Assembly (NCBI GenBank): GCA_934320895.1
Contig: CAKRFY010000005.1
Coordinates: 62,001-126,000, forward strand
Origin: an uncultured Lachnospiraceae bacterium
GTDB lineage: Bacteria > Bacillota > Clostridia > Lachnospirales > Lachnospiraceae
Direction of reading: 5' to 3'
DNA: 64,000 nucleotides
A program made the translations under genes and the position numbers. A model generated the notes under the pieces. That model was not told the origin of the DNA. It saw only the letters and a program-made list of their open reading frames with translations, and ran no database searches. Shown here piece after piece: positions 34,854 to 45,147 of the stretch (the stretch's first letter is position 1; each line of letters begins with the position of its first letter).

Positions 34854-36785
34854 ATGAGCGAGTATACAGGAAAAGAGATAGTGATACTTGAAGGACTTGA
34901 AGCAGTCAGAAAAAGACCAGGTATGTATATAGGTTCTACCGGGTCAAGAGGACTTCACCATCTTATATGGGAGATTCTTGATAACAGTATAGATGAGCAT
35001 CTTGCGGGGTTTTGCAGTGAGATACATATTACAATGTTAAAAGACGGAGGAATCTGTATAGAAGACAATGGTCGAGGGGTTCCCGTAGATATACATCCAA
35101 CAAAAAAAGTATCAACGGTCCGTGTGGTATATACGATACTTCATGCAGGTGGAAAATTTGGCAACTCTGCTTATAAAGTTTCAGGCGGATTGCATGGCGT
35201 TGGCTCATCCGTTGTCAATGCCCTATCGACACATATGATAGTAGAAGTAAAAAGAGGCGGGCTTATATACAGAGATGAATACAAAAATGGTGGTCACCCT
35301 GTTATTGAACTTAACAAGGGAGCGCTTGAGCCGGTTGGCAAATGTGCAAAATCTGCAACAGGAACAAAAGTAACATTTTATCCTGATCCTGAGATATTTG
35401 AAACGATACATTTTAAAGCAGAAGTTATAAAGAAAAAACTCAAAGAAATTGCATATCTTAATAAAAATCTTAAACTTATATTTAAAAATGAAAATGACGG
35501 TGAGGAAAAAACATATCTTGAAGAGCATGGTATAAAAAGCTTTGTATCATATATAAATAGAGATGCACATGTGATTCACAAAGAACCGATCTATTTTGAG
35601 GGGACAAGTGGGGACATAGAAGTAGAGGTGGCACTTCAATATACGACAAACTTCACTGAGCAGATAAATCCTTATTGCAATCGAATAAATGTAGTAGACG
35701 GTGGAACACTTGTAACAGGATTTAAAATGGCACTCACAAGAGTTATGAACCAGTATGCAAGAGAACTCGGAGTGCTCAAAGACAAAGACGAAAACTTTGA
35801 TGGAAAAGATATAAGAAATGGACTTGTAGCGATCATTTCAATAAAACATCCTGACCCGCAGTTTGAGGGACAGACAAAGACAAAACTTGGAAATACTGAT
35901 GCAAAAACAGCAGTAGATGAAGTTGTGACAACAGAAATACAGCGTTATCTTGATAAAAATATAAATGTACTTCAGGCTATACTTGACAATTCAGTAAAAA
36001 GCTATAATGCAAGAAAAGCAAGTGACAAGGCGAGAAATACAGTATTAAAACAGCTGAATGATGTAGATACAAAAAGTAAACTTGCAGCATGCACATCAAA
36101 AAATCCAGAGGAATGTGAAGTTTATATAGTCGAGGGAGATTCAGCCGGAGGAACAGTAAAAACTGCAAGAAACAGAAAAACTCAGGCGGTTCTTCCACTG
36201 AGAGGAAAAATATTAAATGTAGAAAAAGCATCACTTGAAAAAATATTATTAAACAATGAGATAAAATCAATGATAGCAGCATTCGGCTGTGGAATAGGTG
36301 ATGAATTTGATATAAGTAAGCTTAGATATGATAAGATAATAATCCTTACTGATGCCGATGTAGATGGAGCACATATAAGCACACTTTTGCTGACATTTTT
36401 CTATCGTTTTATGCCTGAGCTTATCTATTCAGGTAAAATATACAGAGGACTTCCACCACTTTACAAAGTGGACTATGAGGCACTTGACAAAAAAACGAAA
36501 AAGAAACGCTCAGAGTATGTATTTAATGACTTTGAACTTGAAAAATTCAGAAAAAACAAAAACAATAAGATACTAAGCATACAGCGTTACAAAGGACTTG
36601 GAGAGATGGATGCATCACAGCTCTGGGAGACAACACTCGATCCGGAAAGTAGATTACTTGCACAGATAACAATAAGTGACAGCGTAGACGCAGACGATGC
36701 GACAACAACGCTTATGAGCAGCAATGTGCCACCTAGACGACAATTTATAATGGAAGAAGCACAGTATGCAAATCTGGATATATAA
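34854..36785 (+). CDS. parE: type II topoisomerase B subunit (topoisomerase IV/gyrase B family)
   Basis: This 643-residue ATPase subunit has a GHKL ATP-binding domain (EILDNSIDEHLAG, EDNGRGVPVD, GLHGVGSSVVNALS) and a Toprim metal-binding domain (YIVEGDSAGGTVK, ILTDADVDGAHI), ending with QRYKGLGEM. The start is ATG 34854 after TTGGAGG. It pairs with the A subunit that follows. Because the pair is not near dnaA/recF and the partner lacks a recognisable GyrA box, it is more likely the topoisomerase IV set (chromosome decatenation) than gyrase. Sequence alone does not settle ParE versus GyrB. Confidence 0.88.
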   Translation: MSEYTGKEIVILEGLEAVRKRPGMYIGSTGSRGLHHLIWEILDNSIDEHLAGFCSEIHITMLKDGGICIEDNGRGVPVDIHPTKKVSTVRVVYTILHAGGKFGNSAYKVSGGLHGVGSSVVNALSTHMIVEVKRGGLIYRDEYKNGGHPVIELNKGALEPVGKCAKSATGTKVTFYPDPEIFETIHFKAEVIKKKLKEIAYLNKNLKLIFKNENDGEEKTYLEEHGIKSFVSYINRDAHVIHKEPIYFEGTSGDIEVEVALQYTTNFTEQINPYCNRINVVDGGTLVTGFKMALTRVMNQYARELGVLKDKDENFDGKDIRNGLVAIISIKHPDPQFEGQTKTKLGNTDAKTAVDEVVTTEIQRYLDKNINVLQAILDNSVKSYNARKASDKARNTVLKQLNDVDTKSKLAACTSKNPEECEVYIVEGDSAGGTVKTARNRKTQAVLPLRGKILNVEKASLEKILLNNEIKSMIAAFGCGIGDEFDISKLRYDKIIILTDADVDGAHISTLLLTFFYRFMPELIYSGKIYRGLPPLYKVDYEALDKKTKKKRSEYVFNDFELEKFRKNKNNKILSIQRYKGLGEMDASQLWETTLDPESRLLAQITISDSVDADDATTTLMSSNVPPRRQFIMEEAQYANLDI

Positions 36786-36804
36786 CTCAGCAAAAAACGC
36801 TGAC

Positions 36805-36869
36805 TAAGTACTGACGGCGACAAAAATGCCGGCTAACATTATTTGTTATATCTGCACAATCTATTTACA
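36805..36869. repeat. partial copy of the palindromic repeat element
   Basis: 65 bases match 29436-29500 at roughly nine positions in ten, covering the right half of the element and 8 bases of flank. The left half is missing, so the long hairpin cannot form. It lies between the two topoisomerase genes, inside what is probably one transcript. Confidence 0.75.
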
Positions 36870-36923
36870 AGCTTTGACAGTTTTGCAAATATAAATAGTG
36901 AATTAAAAAGAATGGGGATTAAA

Positions 36924-39176
36924 ATGAAAACAAAGGAACAACCAATTATTCAGCTTGATTTCTCGGAAGAAATGAGAAATTCATATAGAGATTATGCTAT
37001 GAGCGTAATCATAGCAAGAGCACTTCCTGATGTGAGGGACGGTCTGAAGCCTGTTCAGAGAAGGATTCTTTATGCCATGGATGAGCTTGGTCTTGCACCT
37101 GACAAGCCACATAGAAAAAGCGCCCGTATTGTCGGTGATACCATGGGTAAATATCATCCTCATGGTGATAGTTCGATATATGATGCGCTTGTACATATGA
37201 CGGAGGATTATTCACTTTCATTGCCACTTGTAGACGGACATGGAAACTTTGGTTCAATAGATGGTGACGGAGCAGCCGCTATGCGTTATACAGAAGCAAG
37301 GCTTTCAAAACCGGCAATGACTATGCTTGAAAATCTTGACAAAGGACTTGTGCCATTTGGCCCAAACTTTGACGAGAGCGAAAAAGAGCCACTGGTACTT
37401 CCAGCAACACTTCCAAATCTACTTATAAACGGAACAACCGGAATAGCAGTAGGAATGGCGACAAACATGCCGCCGCACAATCCGGGCGAGGTGATAGATG
37501 GAGTTATCGCATACATGGATAACCCTGAGATTTCTACAAAGGGACTTATGAAATATATAAAAGGTCCTGATTTTCCAACAGGAGCCTCTATCACAAACAC
37601 AGATGATCTGTTTGATATATATGATACAGGTGAAGGAAAAATAAAAATTCGTGCAAAAGCAGAAATAGAACCCGGCACAAACGGAAGAAAAAATATAGTT
37701 GTGACAGAGATACCATACACAGTGGCAGGAAATAAAACTAAGCTGCTTGAAAATCTTGTATCATTATCAAAAGACAAGGTATTTGATGAGATATATGATG
37801 TGCGTGATGAATCATCAAAAGAGGGAATACGAATAGTAGTAGAAGTAAAAAAGGACAGAAATGCAGAAAATCTTTTAAACGGACTCTACCAGAAAACATC
37901 ACTTGAAGACACATATGGTGTAAATATGCTTGCCGTAAAAGACAAACAGCCTATAACATTTACACTCAAGGGACTCGTACAGGAATTTGTTGAATTTCAG
38001 GAAGAACTCTACACAAAGGAGTATGAGCATCTTTTGGAAAAGGCAAAAGCAAGACTAGAGATAGTAGCAGGCCTTATAAAAGCCACAGATGTGATAGACC
38101 TTATCATAGAAATACTTCGTGGAAGTGATTCAGTAAAACAGGCGAAAAACTGTCTTATAAACGGAGTGACAACTGACATAAAATTTAAAACACAGAAGTC
38201 AGAGAAAGCAGCGTCAAAACTTGATTTCACAAAAAATCAGGCAGATGCGGTACTTGCAATGCCACTTAGCAAGCTTATCGGACTTGAACTGTTAAAACTT
38301 CATCAGGAAAACGATTCACTTCTTGCCAATATAGAAGAGTACGATAATGTACTTGGAAACATAAACGAGCTGCACAAAGTAATAAAAGCGAGACTTAAGA
38401 ATTATAAGAAACAGTTTGGCAGAGGAAGACGGACAATACTCACAAATCTTGATGCAGGAAAATATGTCGAGGAAGTAAAAGAGGAAAATCTCTACGTGCT
38501 TATCGACAGATTTGGATATTGTAAATCTGTAGACGAATCAAGTTATTCAAGGATATCAGCAGAATCCCTAAACGAATATACGCATAAAATACAGATAAGA
38601 AACACAGACAAGCTTTGTGTATTCACAAAAAACGGATTTATGCATCAGATAAAAATGTCGGCGATACCAAAAGGAAGAAACAGGGACAAAGGAGTGCTCA
38701 TACAGTCGCTGTGCAAACTTGGAAATGATGAAGTACTCACATATATAGCATTTGAAGATCTGTTTAACTCACAGCTTTTATTTGTCACGAAAAACGGACT
38801 TGTAAAGCTGGTATCAGGCGTAGAATTTGAAACCAACCGCTCAATGATAAACTCAACAAAACTTGACGATGAAGACGAACTTATAACAGTGCGTCCACTC
38901 ACCGACGAAGAATCAATATCGGAAGACAGCAGTGTAGTCATAATAACGCACAAAGAAGCATCACTTCGCTTCCCACTCTCACAGGTAAACGAACTCAAAA
39001 AAGCCAGCAAGGGAGTAAAAGGAATAACAATGGCAGCAGGCGACTATGCATGGTATGCAGAAGTAGTCTCAAAAGAAACAGAAACACTGGAATATGAGGG
39101 AAAGAAGTATGCGGCAAAGAAGATAAAGATGCATAAAAGGAATGATAAGGCATCCAGGGCGAAGATACGGGTGTAA
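36924..39176 (+). CDS. parC: type II topoisomerase A subunit (topoisomerase IV/gyrase A family)
   Basis: This 750-residue DNA breakage-reunion subunit has the winged helix with active-site Tyr122 ([12 protein letters not shown]), the quinolone-region [21 protein letters not shown], a coiled-coil tower, and a C-terminal beta-pinwheel starting near residue 500. No canonical GyrA box (QRRGGKG type) is seen; blades contain [13 protein letters not shown] and [10 protein letters not shown] instead. That supports a ParC-type decatenase. The start is ATG 36924 with a GGGG-type SD; the open frame back to 36843 reads through the repeat copy and is not used. It is about 140 bases downstream of the B subunit. 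Confidence 0.88.
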   Translation: MKTKEQPIIQLDFSEEMRNSYRDYAMSVIIARALPDVRDGLKPVQRRILYAMDELGLAPDKPHRKSARIVGDTMGKYHPHGDSSIYDALVHMTEDYSLSLPLVDGHGNFGSIDGDGAAAMRYTEARLSKPAMTMLENLDKGLVPFGPNFDESEKEPLVLPATLPNLLINGTTGIAVGMATNMPPHNPGEVIDGVIAYMDNPEISTKGLMKYIKGPDFPTGASITNTDDLFDIYDTGEGKIKIRAKAEIEPGTNGRKNIVVTEIPYTVAGNKTKLLENLVSLSKDKVFDEIYDVRDESSKEGIRIVVEVKKDRNAENLLNGLYQKTSLEDTYGVNMLAVKDKQPITFTLKGLVQEFVEFQEELYTKEYEHLLEKAKARLEIVAGLIKATDVIDLIIEILRGSDSVKQAKNCLINGVTTDIKFKTQKSEKAASKLDFTKNQADAVLAMPLSKLIGLELLKLHQENDSLLANIEEYDNVLGNINELHKVIKARLKNYKKQFGRGRRTILTNLDAGKYVEEVKEENLYVLIDRFGYCKSVDESSYSRISAESLNEYTHKIQIRNTDKLCVFTKNGFMHQIKMSAIPKGRNRDKGVLIQSLCKLGNDEVLTYIAFEDLFNSQLLFVTKNGLVKLVSGVEFETNRSMINSTKLDDEDELITVRPLTDEESISEDSSVVIITHKEASLRFPLSQVNELKKASKGVKGITMAAGDYAWYAEVVSKETETLEYEGKKYAAKKIKMHKRNDKASRAKIRV

Positions 39177-39194
39177 GTTCTCAAAATGGGGGTA

Positions 39195-39223
39195 TTGATT
39201 TAATATAAAATTCAGACTATAAT
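39195..39223 (+). promoter_or_regulatory. SigA-type promoter of the AAA/DUF4143 gene
   Basis: TTGATT (39195-39200), 17-base spacer, perfect TATAAT (39218-39223). Confidence 0.75.
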
Positions 39224-39256
39224 AAAATTATATTTTAGATTAGTCGGAGGTGCGGC

Positions 39257-40489
39257 ATGGCGTATATAAAAAGAGCGATTACTTCGGTGCTAAAAAAGCG
39301 TGTAGACACAAATAAATGTACATTGATAGTCGGAGCCAGACAAGTTGGCAAATCTACATTTGTCAGACATGAATTTCCTGAATTTAACAGGGCAAATTTT
39401 GATGACAGATTGACAAGACTACAAGCAAGAGAAGAGCCTAAGTTATTTTTTATAAATAATCCATGCCCTCTTTTTATTGATGAAGTTCAAAAAGAGGGCA
39501 GTATATTAGAAGATGTAAAAATAATAGTTGACGAAACAGATGAGAGGGGATTATTTATTTTATCAGGTTCACAAAAATTGGAACTGATGAAGGGTGTTAG
39601 TGAATCGCTTGCTGGCAGAGTATCAATTCTTGAACTTGCCGGACTGTCTATGAGGGAAATATATGATGTGGACTTTAACAGGCATTTTATACCATCAGAA
39701 GAATATATCAGAGAACGTGAGAAGAAGATAAAACCATATAAGGATATATGGAAGATCATTCATAAAGGTTCATATCCGGAATTATATGCGTATGACAGAG
39801 AGTGGCAGGAGTATTATTCCTCTTATGTTTCAACTTACCTGGAAAGAGACATAAATGAGATGATTTCGGCAGACAGCATAACTTTCACAAAATTTCTGAC
39901 AGTGGTAGCAGCAAGAACTGGTGAAATGTTAAATTATGCCAACATTGCAGGTGAAGTAGGCGTGAGTGAGCCAACGATAAAGAAGTGGATCTCAATATTA
40001 GAAAGAACAGGAGTAGTGTATCTTTTGCAGCCGTATAGTGCAAGTGCTCTTAAACGTGCTGTAAAGACACCAAAGATTTACTTTAGAGATACAGGACTTG
40101 CATGTTATCTGACAAGGTGGCTGACAGCAGATACTTTAAAATGTTCAGCAGTAGCAGGAAATATGTTTGAGACATTTGTTGTATCGGAAATTTTGAAATC
40201 ATATAGTAATGAGGGAAAGGATTATAAATTCAACATCTTTTATTATAGGGGAAAAGATAAGAATACATCTTCTGAAAATGAGATCGATATTGTAATTGAA
40301 GAAGATGGAGTATTATATCCTGTAGAAATAAAAATGTCAGGCAATCCCAAGGCAAACATGGGAGCAACAAATCCAGTCCTTGACAAAATTGAGAATAAAA
40401 AGAGAGGAATGGGAGCGATTGTGTGTCTGATAGATAAAAAAACATTTTTAAGAGAAAATCTGGTGGCATTGCCAATCGAGTTTATTTAG
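39257..40489 (+). CDS. AAA ATPase with DUF4143 domain
   Basis: This 410-residue cytosolic protein has an AAA_14-type ATPase domain (about 15-150: P-loop VGARQVGKST, Walker B CPLFIDEVQ, sensor LFILSGSQ) followed by a DUF4143 C-terminal domain (about 190-400, with YLERDINEM, winged-helix-like GEVGVSEPTIKKWISIL, and a nuclease-like EIDIVIEEDGVLYPVEIKMSG). The last segment has the E-x(n)-E-x-K spacing of PD-(D/E)XK nucleases. Function is unknown; such genes are frequent and scattered in gut bacteria, often present in many copies. It has its own promoter and a GGAGGTG SD, and no partner gene. Confidence 0.85.
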   Translation: MAYIKRAITSVLKKRVDTNKCTLIVGARQVGKSTFVRHEFPEFNRANFDDRLTRLQAREEPKLFFINNPCPLFIDEVQKEGSILEDVKIIVDETDERGLFILSGSQKLELMKGVSESLAGRVSILELAGLSMREIYDVDFNRHFIPSEEYIREREKKIKPYKDIWKIIHKGSYPELYAYDREWQEYYSSYVSTYLERDINEMISADSITFTKFLTVVAARTGEMLNYANIAGEVGVSEPTIKKWISILERTGVVYLLQPYSASALKRAVKTPKIYFRDTGLACYLTRWLTADTLKCSAVAGNMFETFVVSEILKSYSNEGKDYKFNIFYYRGKDKNTSSENEIDIVIEEDGVLYPVEIKMSGNPKANMGATNPVLDKIENKKRGMGAIVCLIDKKTFLRENLVALPIEFI

Positions 40490-40638
40490 GCAATGTTAGT
40501 ATATTTCTCAAGTTAGGGTATTGAAACCTAAAATGATTTTTGATACCATAGGTAAGGATACATTGCTAGCAACTTTATAAACTTTAGTGAATCATAGCTG
40601 TACAATGTATCAGGTTAAAAAATGACCTTGAATACACA

Positions 40639-40691
40639 AAAGCAGACAAAAAGCGAAGATCATTTGATCTGTCATACAGAAAGCCTGCTTT
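40639..40691 (+). promoter_or_regulatory. structured leader before lysA
   Basis: Outer pairing AAAGCAG / CTGCTTT encloses an inner GATC-ATTT-GATC hairpin just before the lysA SD. It could be an attenuator-like or processing structure. It does not match the lysine riboswitch consensus, and the roughly 220-base gap has no other clear signal. Confidence 0.3.
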
Positions 40692-40709
40692 AAGAAAGGA
40701 CGACACAAC

Positions 40710-41978
40710 ATGAAAAAGATACCATTTGTAACAAAAGAACAGATCGAGGAAATCGCAAAAACATACCCTACACCTTTTCACATCTATGATGAGAAGGGCA
40801 TCAGAGAAAATGCGCGCAAACTCAAGAAAGCATTTTCATGGAACAAAGGCTACCGTGAGTATTTCGCAGTAAAAGCAACTCCAAACCCATTTATCCTCAA
40901 ACTTCTTCAGGAAGAGGGATGTGGTGTAGACTGCTCATCACTCACAGAACTTATGATGTCAGAGGCATGTGGCTTTAAAAACAGCGATATCATGTTCTCT
41001 TCAAATGTTACACCAGCAGCCGAGTACAAGAAAGCAAAAGAACTCGGTGCATATATAAATCTTGATGACATTACACATATAGATTTTCTTGACGAGGTAG
41101 CGGGAATCCCTGAGACAATCTGCTGCCGTTACAATCCGGGTGGAGTATTCCAGATGGGAACAGATATTATGGACAATCCGGGAGATGCCAAATATGGTAT
41201 GACCAAAGAACAGATGATAGAAGCTTTCAAGAGACTTAAAGCAATGGGAGCAAAATATTTTGGAATTCATTCATTCCTCGCAAGCAATACAGTAAGCAAT
41301 GAATACTATCCTACACTTGCAGGAATCCTCTTTAACCTTGCAGTAGAACTTAAAGAGAAAACAGGCGTTGAGATTAAATTCATCAACCTCTCAGGCGGTG
41401 TCGGAATCCCTTACACAGAAGACAAAGAGCCAAATGATATAGCAGTCATCGGTGAGGGCGTACACAAGAAATTTGACGAGATCATGGTACCGGCAGGCAT
41501 GGGAGATGTAGCAATCTTTACAGAACTTGGCCGTTTCATGCTTGCACCATACGGTGGACTTGTAACAAAAGCAATCCATGAGAAACATATATACAAAGAA
41601 TATATAGGGGTAGATGCATGTGCAGTAAACCTTATGCGCCCGGCAATGTACGGAGCATATCATCATATTACAGTACTTGGAAAAGAAAACGAGCCATGCG
41701 ACCATAAATATGATGTCACAGGTTCACTCTGTGAGAATAATGATAAATTTGCAATAGACCGCATGCTTCCAAAGATTGATATGGGAGATTATCTCTTTAT
41801 ACATGACGCTGGAGCACATGGATTTGCCATGGGTTACAATTACAATGGCAAATTAAAATCAGCAGAACTCCTTCTCAAAGAAGATGGAAGTGTTCAGATG
41901 ATAAGACGTGCAGAAACACCAAAGGACTACTTTGCAACATTTGATTTCTGCGATATACTTAAAGATGTTAAATACTAA
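40710..41978 (+). CDS. lysA: diaminopimelate decarboxylase
   Basis: This 422-residue fold-type III PLP enzyme decarboxylates meso-diaminopimelate to lysine. PLP Lys55 is in YFAVKATPNP. Also visible: CGVDCSSLTEL, the glycine-rich NLSGGVGIP, the ELGRFMLAPYGG substrate/PLP loop, and the active-site Cys in TGSLCENNDKF. The sequence belongs to the DapDC-like group common in Clostridia; a related polyamine decarboxylase function is less likely. It starts at ATG 40710 after AAAGGA. Codon use differs from its neighbours, with many C-ending codons, which suggests high expression. It ends at a strong terminator. Confidence 0.9.
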   Translation: MKKIPFVTKEQIEEIAKTYPTPFHIYDEKGIRENARKLKKAFSWNKGYREYFAVKATPNPFILKLLQEEGCGVDCSSLTELMMSEACGFKNSDIMFSSNVTPAAEYKKAKELGAYINLDDITHIDFLDEVAGIPETICCRYNPGGVFQMGTDIMDNPGDAKYGMTKEQMIEAFKRLKAMGAKYFGIHSFLASNTVSNEYYPTLAGILFNLAVELKEKTGVEIKFINLSGGVGIPYTEDKEPNDIAVIGEGVHKKFDEIMVPAGMGDVAIFTELGRFMLAPYGGLVTKAIHEKHIYKEYIGVDACAVNLMRPAMYGAYHHITVLGKENEPCDHKYDVTGSLCENNDKFAIDRMLPKIDMGDYLFIHDAGAHGFAMGYNYNGKLKSAELLLKEDGSVQMIRRAETPKDYFATFDFCDILKDVKY

Positions 41979-42002
41979 GATTTGTTCAACTTGCATAAAA
42001 AC

Positions 42003-42040
42003 AAAAAAAGACACCGATAAAATTTGTCGGTGTCTTTTTT
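42003..42040 (+). terminator. intrinsic terminator after lysA
   Basis: A perfect 14-bp stem including AAAGACACCGA / TCGGTGTCTTT with A-run and T6 tail. Confidence 0.9.
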
Positions 42041-42061
42041 GAACTAATATGCATTTTCAGG

Positions 42062-42089
42062 TAAAGTTTTCTTTACTAAAAGCCGATAA
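42062..42089 (+). promoter_or_regulatory. sigma-28 (SigD) promoter of flgM
   Basis: TAAA (42062-42065), 16-base spacer, GCCGATAA (42082-42089), close to the flagellar sigma consensus TAAA-N15-GCCGATAT. It is placed 36 bases before flgM. Confidence 0.8.
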
Positions 42090-42124
42090 ATAGAATGAAA
42101 ATGAATTGACTAGGTGGTGATAAT

Positions 42125-42403
42125 ATGAGAATAGATGCATTAAATCAGGTAAGCCAGTTATATCAGGCAAACAAACCTAAAAAAGTTTCAAAAAGCAAAG
42201 AGAACGATGCAGCAGATAAGTTCGAGATATCACAGTCAGCAAAAGATTATCAGGTAGCGAGATCAGCAGTAAATGATTCATCTGATATCAGAGAAGACAA
42301 AGTCGCTAAACTTAAGGAAGCAGTAGCAAGCGGTACTTACAATGTTTCAGCAGCCGAGATAGCTGACAAAATGGTAAGCAGATATTTTGATTCGATTTTT
42401 TAG
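42125..42403 (+). CDS. flgM: anti-sigma-28 factor FlgM
   Basis: This 92-residue protein is mostly disordered in its first half. It ends in the FlgM helical signature (DKVAKLKEAVASGTYNVSAAEIADKMVSRYF) that binds flagellar sigma-28. Known FlgM blocks late flagellar genes until the hook is finished, then is exported or inactivated. SD GGTGG precedes ATG 42125. It is transcribed from its own sigma-28 promoter, the usual self-limiting arrangement, and followed 19 bases later by flgN. Confidence 0.93.
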   Translation: MRIDALNQVSQLYQANKPKKVSKSKENDAADKFEISQSAKDYQVARSAVNDSSDIREDKVAKLKEAVASGTYNVSAAEIADKMVSRYFDSIF

Positions 42404-42422
42404 AGTAAGCCGGGAGCAGTAA

Positions 42423-42965
42423 ATGCCTGGGCATGAAAAAGAGGAAAAAGATTTGGCTAGTTTAATGGATGAACTCCTCGAAGCATTAAACGAGGAAAAA
42501 GAGATTTACGAAGAACTTGTGCCGATATCTGAGAGAAAAACACAGGTACTTATAAAAGAAGACCTTGAAGAACTCAAAAAGATTACGGACAAAGAGCAGT
42601 TTCTTGTTGACAAAGTAAGCATCGTTGACAGGAAGAGGGAAAAAGTTATAAAAAATATAAGTGTAGTCTTAAACAAGGATCCGAAGGAACTGGATCTTTC
42701 AACACTTGCAAATATATTGTGCAGGCAGCCAGAAGAAAGAAAAAGACTGAATCAGATTCATGATTCGCTAAAAAAGATTATGAACAGGCTTGTCATTGCA
42801 AATGAACAAAATAAAGAACTTATAGAAAATTCCCTAGGAATGATAGAGTTCAATATGAACTATATTAAAAGCACAAGGATGTCGCCGGGAAATAACAATT
42901 ATGATCGTAACGCCGCTACGAGTTATACAGACTCAGACAGAGGCGGATTTGATGCAAAACAGTGA
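42423..42965 (+). CDS. flgN: FlgN-type flagellar export chaperone
   Basis: This 180-residue, strongly helical, charged protein has the FlgN-family pattern of an N-terminal coiled coil (LMDELLEALNEEKEIYEELVPISERK) and a C-terminal amphipathic helix (ENSLGMIEFNMNYIKS). FlgN binds the C-terminal ends of the hook-associated proteins FlgK and FlgL before export. The two flgK genes and flgL follow directly. SD-like GGGAG lies 6 bases upstream. Confidence 0.85.
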   Translation: MPGHEKEEKDLASLMDELLEALNEEKEIYEELVPISERKTQVLIKEDLEELKKITDKEQFLVDKVSIVDRKREKVIKNISVVLNKDPKELDLSTLANILCRQPEERKRLNQIHDSLKKIMNRLVIANEQNKELIENSLGMIEFNMNYIKSTRMSPGNNNYDRNAATSYTDSDRGGFDAKQ

Positions 42966-43126
42966 TTATATGCTATGCTTAAATAAAGAGTGTATAGCGT
43001 ATAGTCATAAGCATCAGATATGATTATGGTTATACGGTGTACATTCTTTTTTTATTATAGGAAAGCATGAAAGGGGATTAAAAGATTTCCTATCACAAAA
43101 GTTCATAAAAATATGGAGGAAAAAAG

Positions 43127-45106
43127 ATGAGCTTATTTACGAGTTTACAAAATGGGGTTTCAGGATTGAATGCAGCGTCCGCTGGTCTTAATACAACCTC
43201 GCACAACCTTGCCAATACGAAAACGCAGGGTTATACAAGGCAGCAGAGCATTCAGAAGGACATGTATTATCAGACATTTAAGGTTACGGACAAATCAACC
43301 ATGAAAGTCGGATACGGGACATATGTAGCAGATGTCCGTCAGATAAGAGATATATTCCTTGACAAAGAATACAGACTTCAGGTCAGCAGACAGAATTTCT
43401 ATGAAAAGCAGGTTGAGTGTGAGCAGGAAGTAGAAGATATATTCGGTGAGACAGAGGGTGTTGAATTCAGAAATTCAATGGAAAGCATATGGGAAGCTGT
43501 ACAGAACCTTTCCACAAACCCTGAAAGTGTCGTAAACAGACAGCTTTTTGTGACACAGTGCGAGTCATTTATAGAAACAGCAAAGAATGCGTACAATGCT
43601 ATCACAAAATATCAATCAGGCTTGAACAGTGAAGTACAAAAGCAAGTTGATGCGATAAACAGTATAGCAGACCAGATAGCAGAACTAAATAAGATCATAT
43701 CAGAAAAAGAAGCATCAGGAGTTGAAAATGCAAATGATTACCGTGACCAGCGAAATCTTCTTATGGACAAACTCGGTGGTTACACATACTATACATACAA
43801 CGAAGATGTAGACGGAAAAGTACAGATATACATAGGTGATGCACCACTTGTCATAGAAACAAAGTCATTCCATATGAAAACGGAAAGTGCCACACAAACA
43901 GGTATGTACAACGTAGTATGGGAAGATAAAAGTTTTGGTGATGTGTACAACACAGATGAGGCATATTCGACAGCCAAAAAGACAGACACAGGTTCACTCC
44001 TCGGTATACTTACAGCGAGAGGAAAGAAAAACGCTGTATACAGTGATGTGCCACAGGAACCAAATGCCGCTGACAAAAAATACTATGAAAATGGTGTATT
44101 CCAGAAAGATAAATATAATGAAGATTATGGAAAGTATAAAACAAAAGTAGAACTTTATAACAACACTACAGGAAATTCCATTCTCACACAGGCAGAGGCA
44201 CAGTTTGATCTTCTTATCAATGGTATTGTTACTATGTTAAATGATGTCTTTTGCCCGAATGTAAAGGACAGCAATGGCAGTGATAAGATATCACTAAATG
44301 TCGATATTGAAGGTACGGCAAAAGATGCAAATGGCAATGATATTACATTTAAACTTGACGCATCTAAAAAATATAAGTTCCTTGATGCAACAAACAGCGC
44401 AGTAGGAGCAGATGATAAAGAGACAATAGGAACTGAACTTTTCGTCAGAACAGGAACGCCAAGATATACAAAGATTACTCTTAAGCAGCCGGTGACAGTA
44501 ACAGGTGCAGATGGAAAGACGACGATAAATCTTACAAATGAAGTAACTGATGAAAATGGTAATAAAAAGTATGAATTATATGTCTACAATGAAGAAAATG
44601 TATCAATAGAACAGGGCACAGATGGAAAGTATACATATGTTGAACATCCAGAAGGATACACAGACAAAACAACGATGTATACAGTCACAAATCTTCAGAT
44701 AAATCCTGATATCCTTGCCGACTACTCACTTTTGCCGGTAAAGAAAAATTCATCAGGCGGTGACTCAGGAGCATATGCACTTGACATATACAAAGATATA
44801 CTTACAGCATGGAAATCAGACTTTGCGAAACTTGACCCGAACACAAAGACATCATACACATTTGATGAATATTACAATGAAATGATAGGAAACTTTGGCT
44901 CAAAAGGTAAAGTATGGCAGAGCAAAGTAGATAATCAGGAAAAACTTGTTGAACAGACAGAAGATAAAAGACAGCAGGTATCAGGTGTATCAACAGATGA
45001 GGAACTCACAAGCCTTCTTACATATCAGCATGCGTACAATGCCGCATCAAGATATATAAATGTAGTAAATCAGATGCTTGAACACCTGATAGAAAAACTT
45101 GGATAA
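43127..45106 (+). CDS. flgK: flagellar hook-associated protein 1, first paralogue
   Basis: This 659-residue structural protein links hook and filament. The N-terminal rod/hook/HAP motif (LNAASAGLNTTSHNLANTKTQGYTRQ) and the C-terminal helix (LLTYQHAYNAASRYINVVNQMLEHLIEKLG) form the conserved D0. The central region (about 230-560) is a variable surface domain. SD GGAGGAAAAAAG is strong. The leader contains an ATAGGAAA/TTTCCTAT hairpin with a GGGGA in its loop. A second flgK starts 42 bases after the stop. Confidence 0.93.
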   Translation: MSLFTSLQNGVSGLNAASAGLNTTSHNLANTKTQGYTRQQSIQKDMYYQTFKVTDKSTMKVGYGTYVADVRQIRDIFLDKEYRLQVSRQNFYEKQVECEQEVEDIFGETEGVEFRNSMESIWEAVQNLSTNPESVVNRQLFVTQCESFIETAKNAYNAITKYQSGLNSEVQKQVDAINSIADQIAELNKIISEKEASGVENANDYRDQRNLLMDKLGGYTYYTYNEDVDGKVQIYIGDAPLVIETKSFHMKTESATQTGMYNVVWEDKSFGDVYNTDEAYSTAKKTDTGSLLGILTARGKKNAVYSDVPQEPNAADKKYYENGVFQKDKYNEDYGKYKTKVELYNNTTGNSILTQAEAQFDLLINGIVTMLNDVFCPNVKDSNGSDKISLNVDIEGTAKDANGNDITFKLDASKKYKFLDATNSAVGADDKETIGTELFVRTGTPRYTKITLKQPVTVTGADGKTTINLTNEVTDENGNKKYELYVYNEENVSIEQGTDGKYTYVEHPEGYTDKTTMYTVTNLQINPDILADYSLLPVKKNSSGGDSGAYALDIYKDILTAWKSDFAKLDPNTKTSYTFDEYYNEMIGNFGSKGKVWQSKVDNQEKLVEQTEDKRQQVSGVSTDEELTSLLTYQHAYNAASRYINVVNQMLEHLIEKLG

Positions 45107-45147
45107 CTTGGATAAAACGAAAATAAAATTTTCATTGGAGGGAAAAT

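Noticed and set aside
36843..36923. Extended N-terminus of the topoisomerase A subunit
   Set aside because: The extension is translated repeat-element sequence; ATG 36924 has the SD and starts the conserved protein.
40490..40709. Lysine riboswitch upstream of lysA
   Set aside because: The gap is about 220 bases and lacks the conserved L-box core motifs; only local hairpins are seen.
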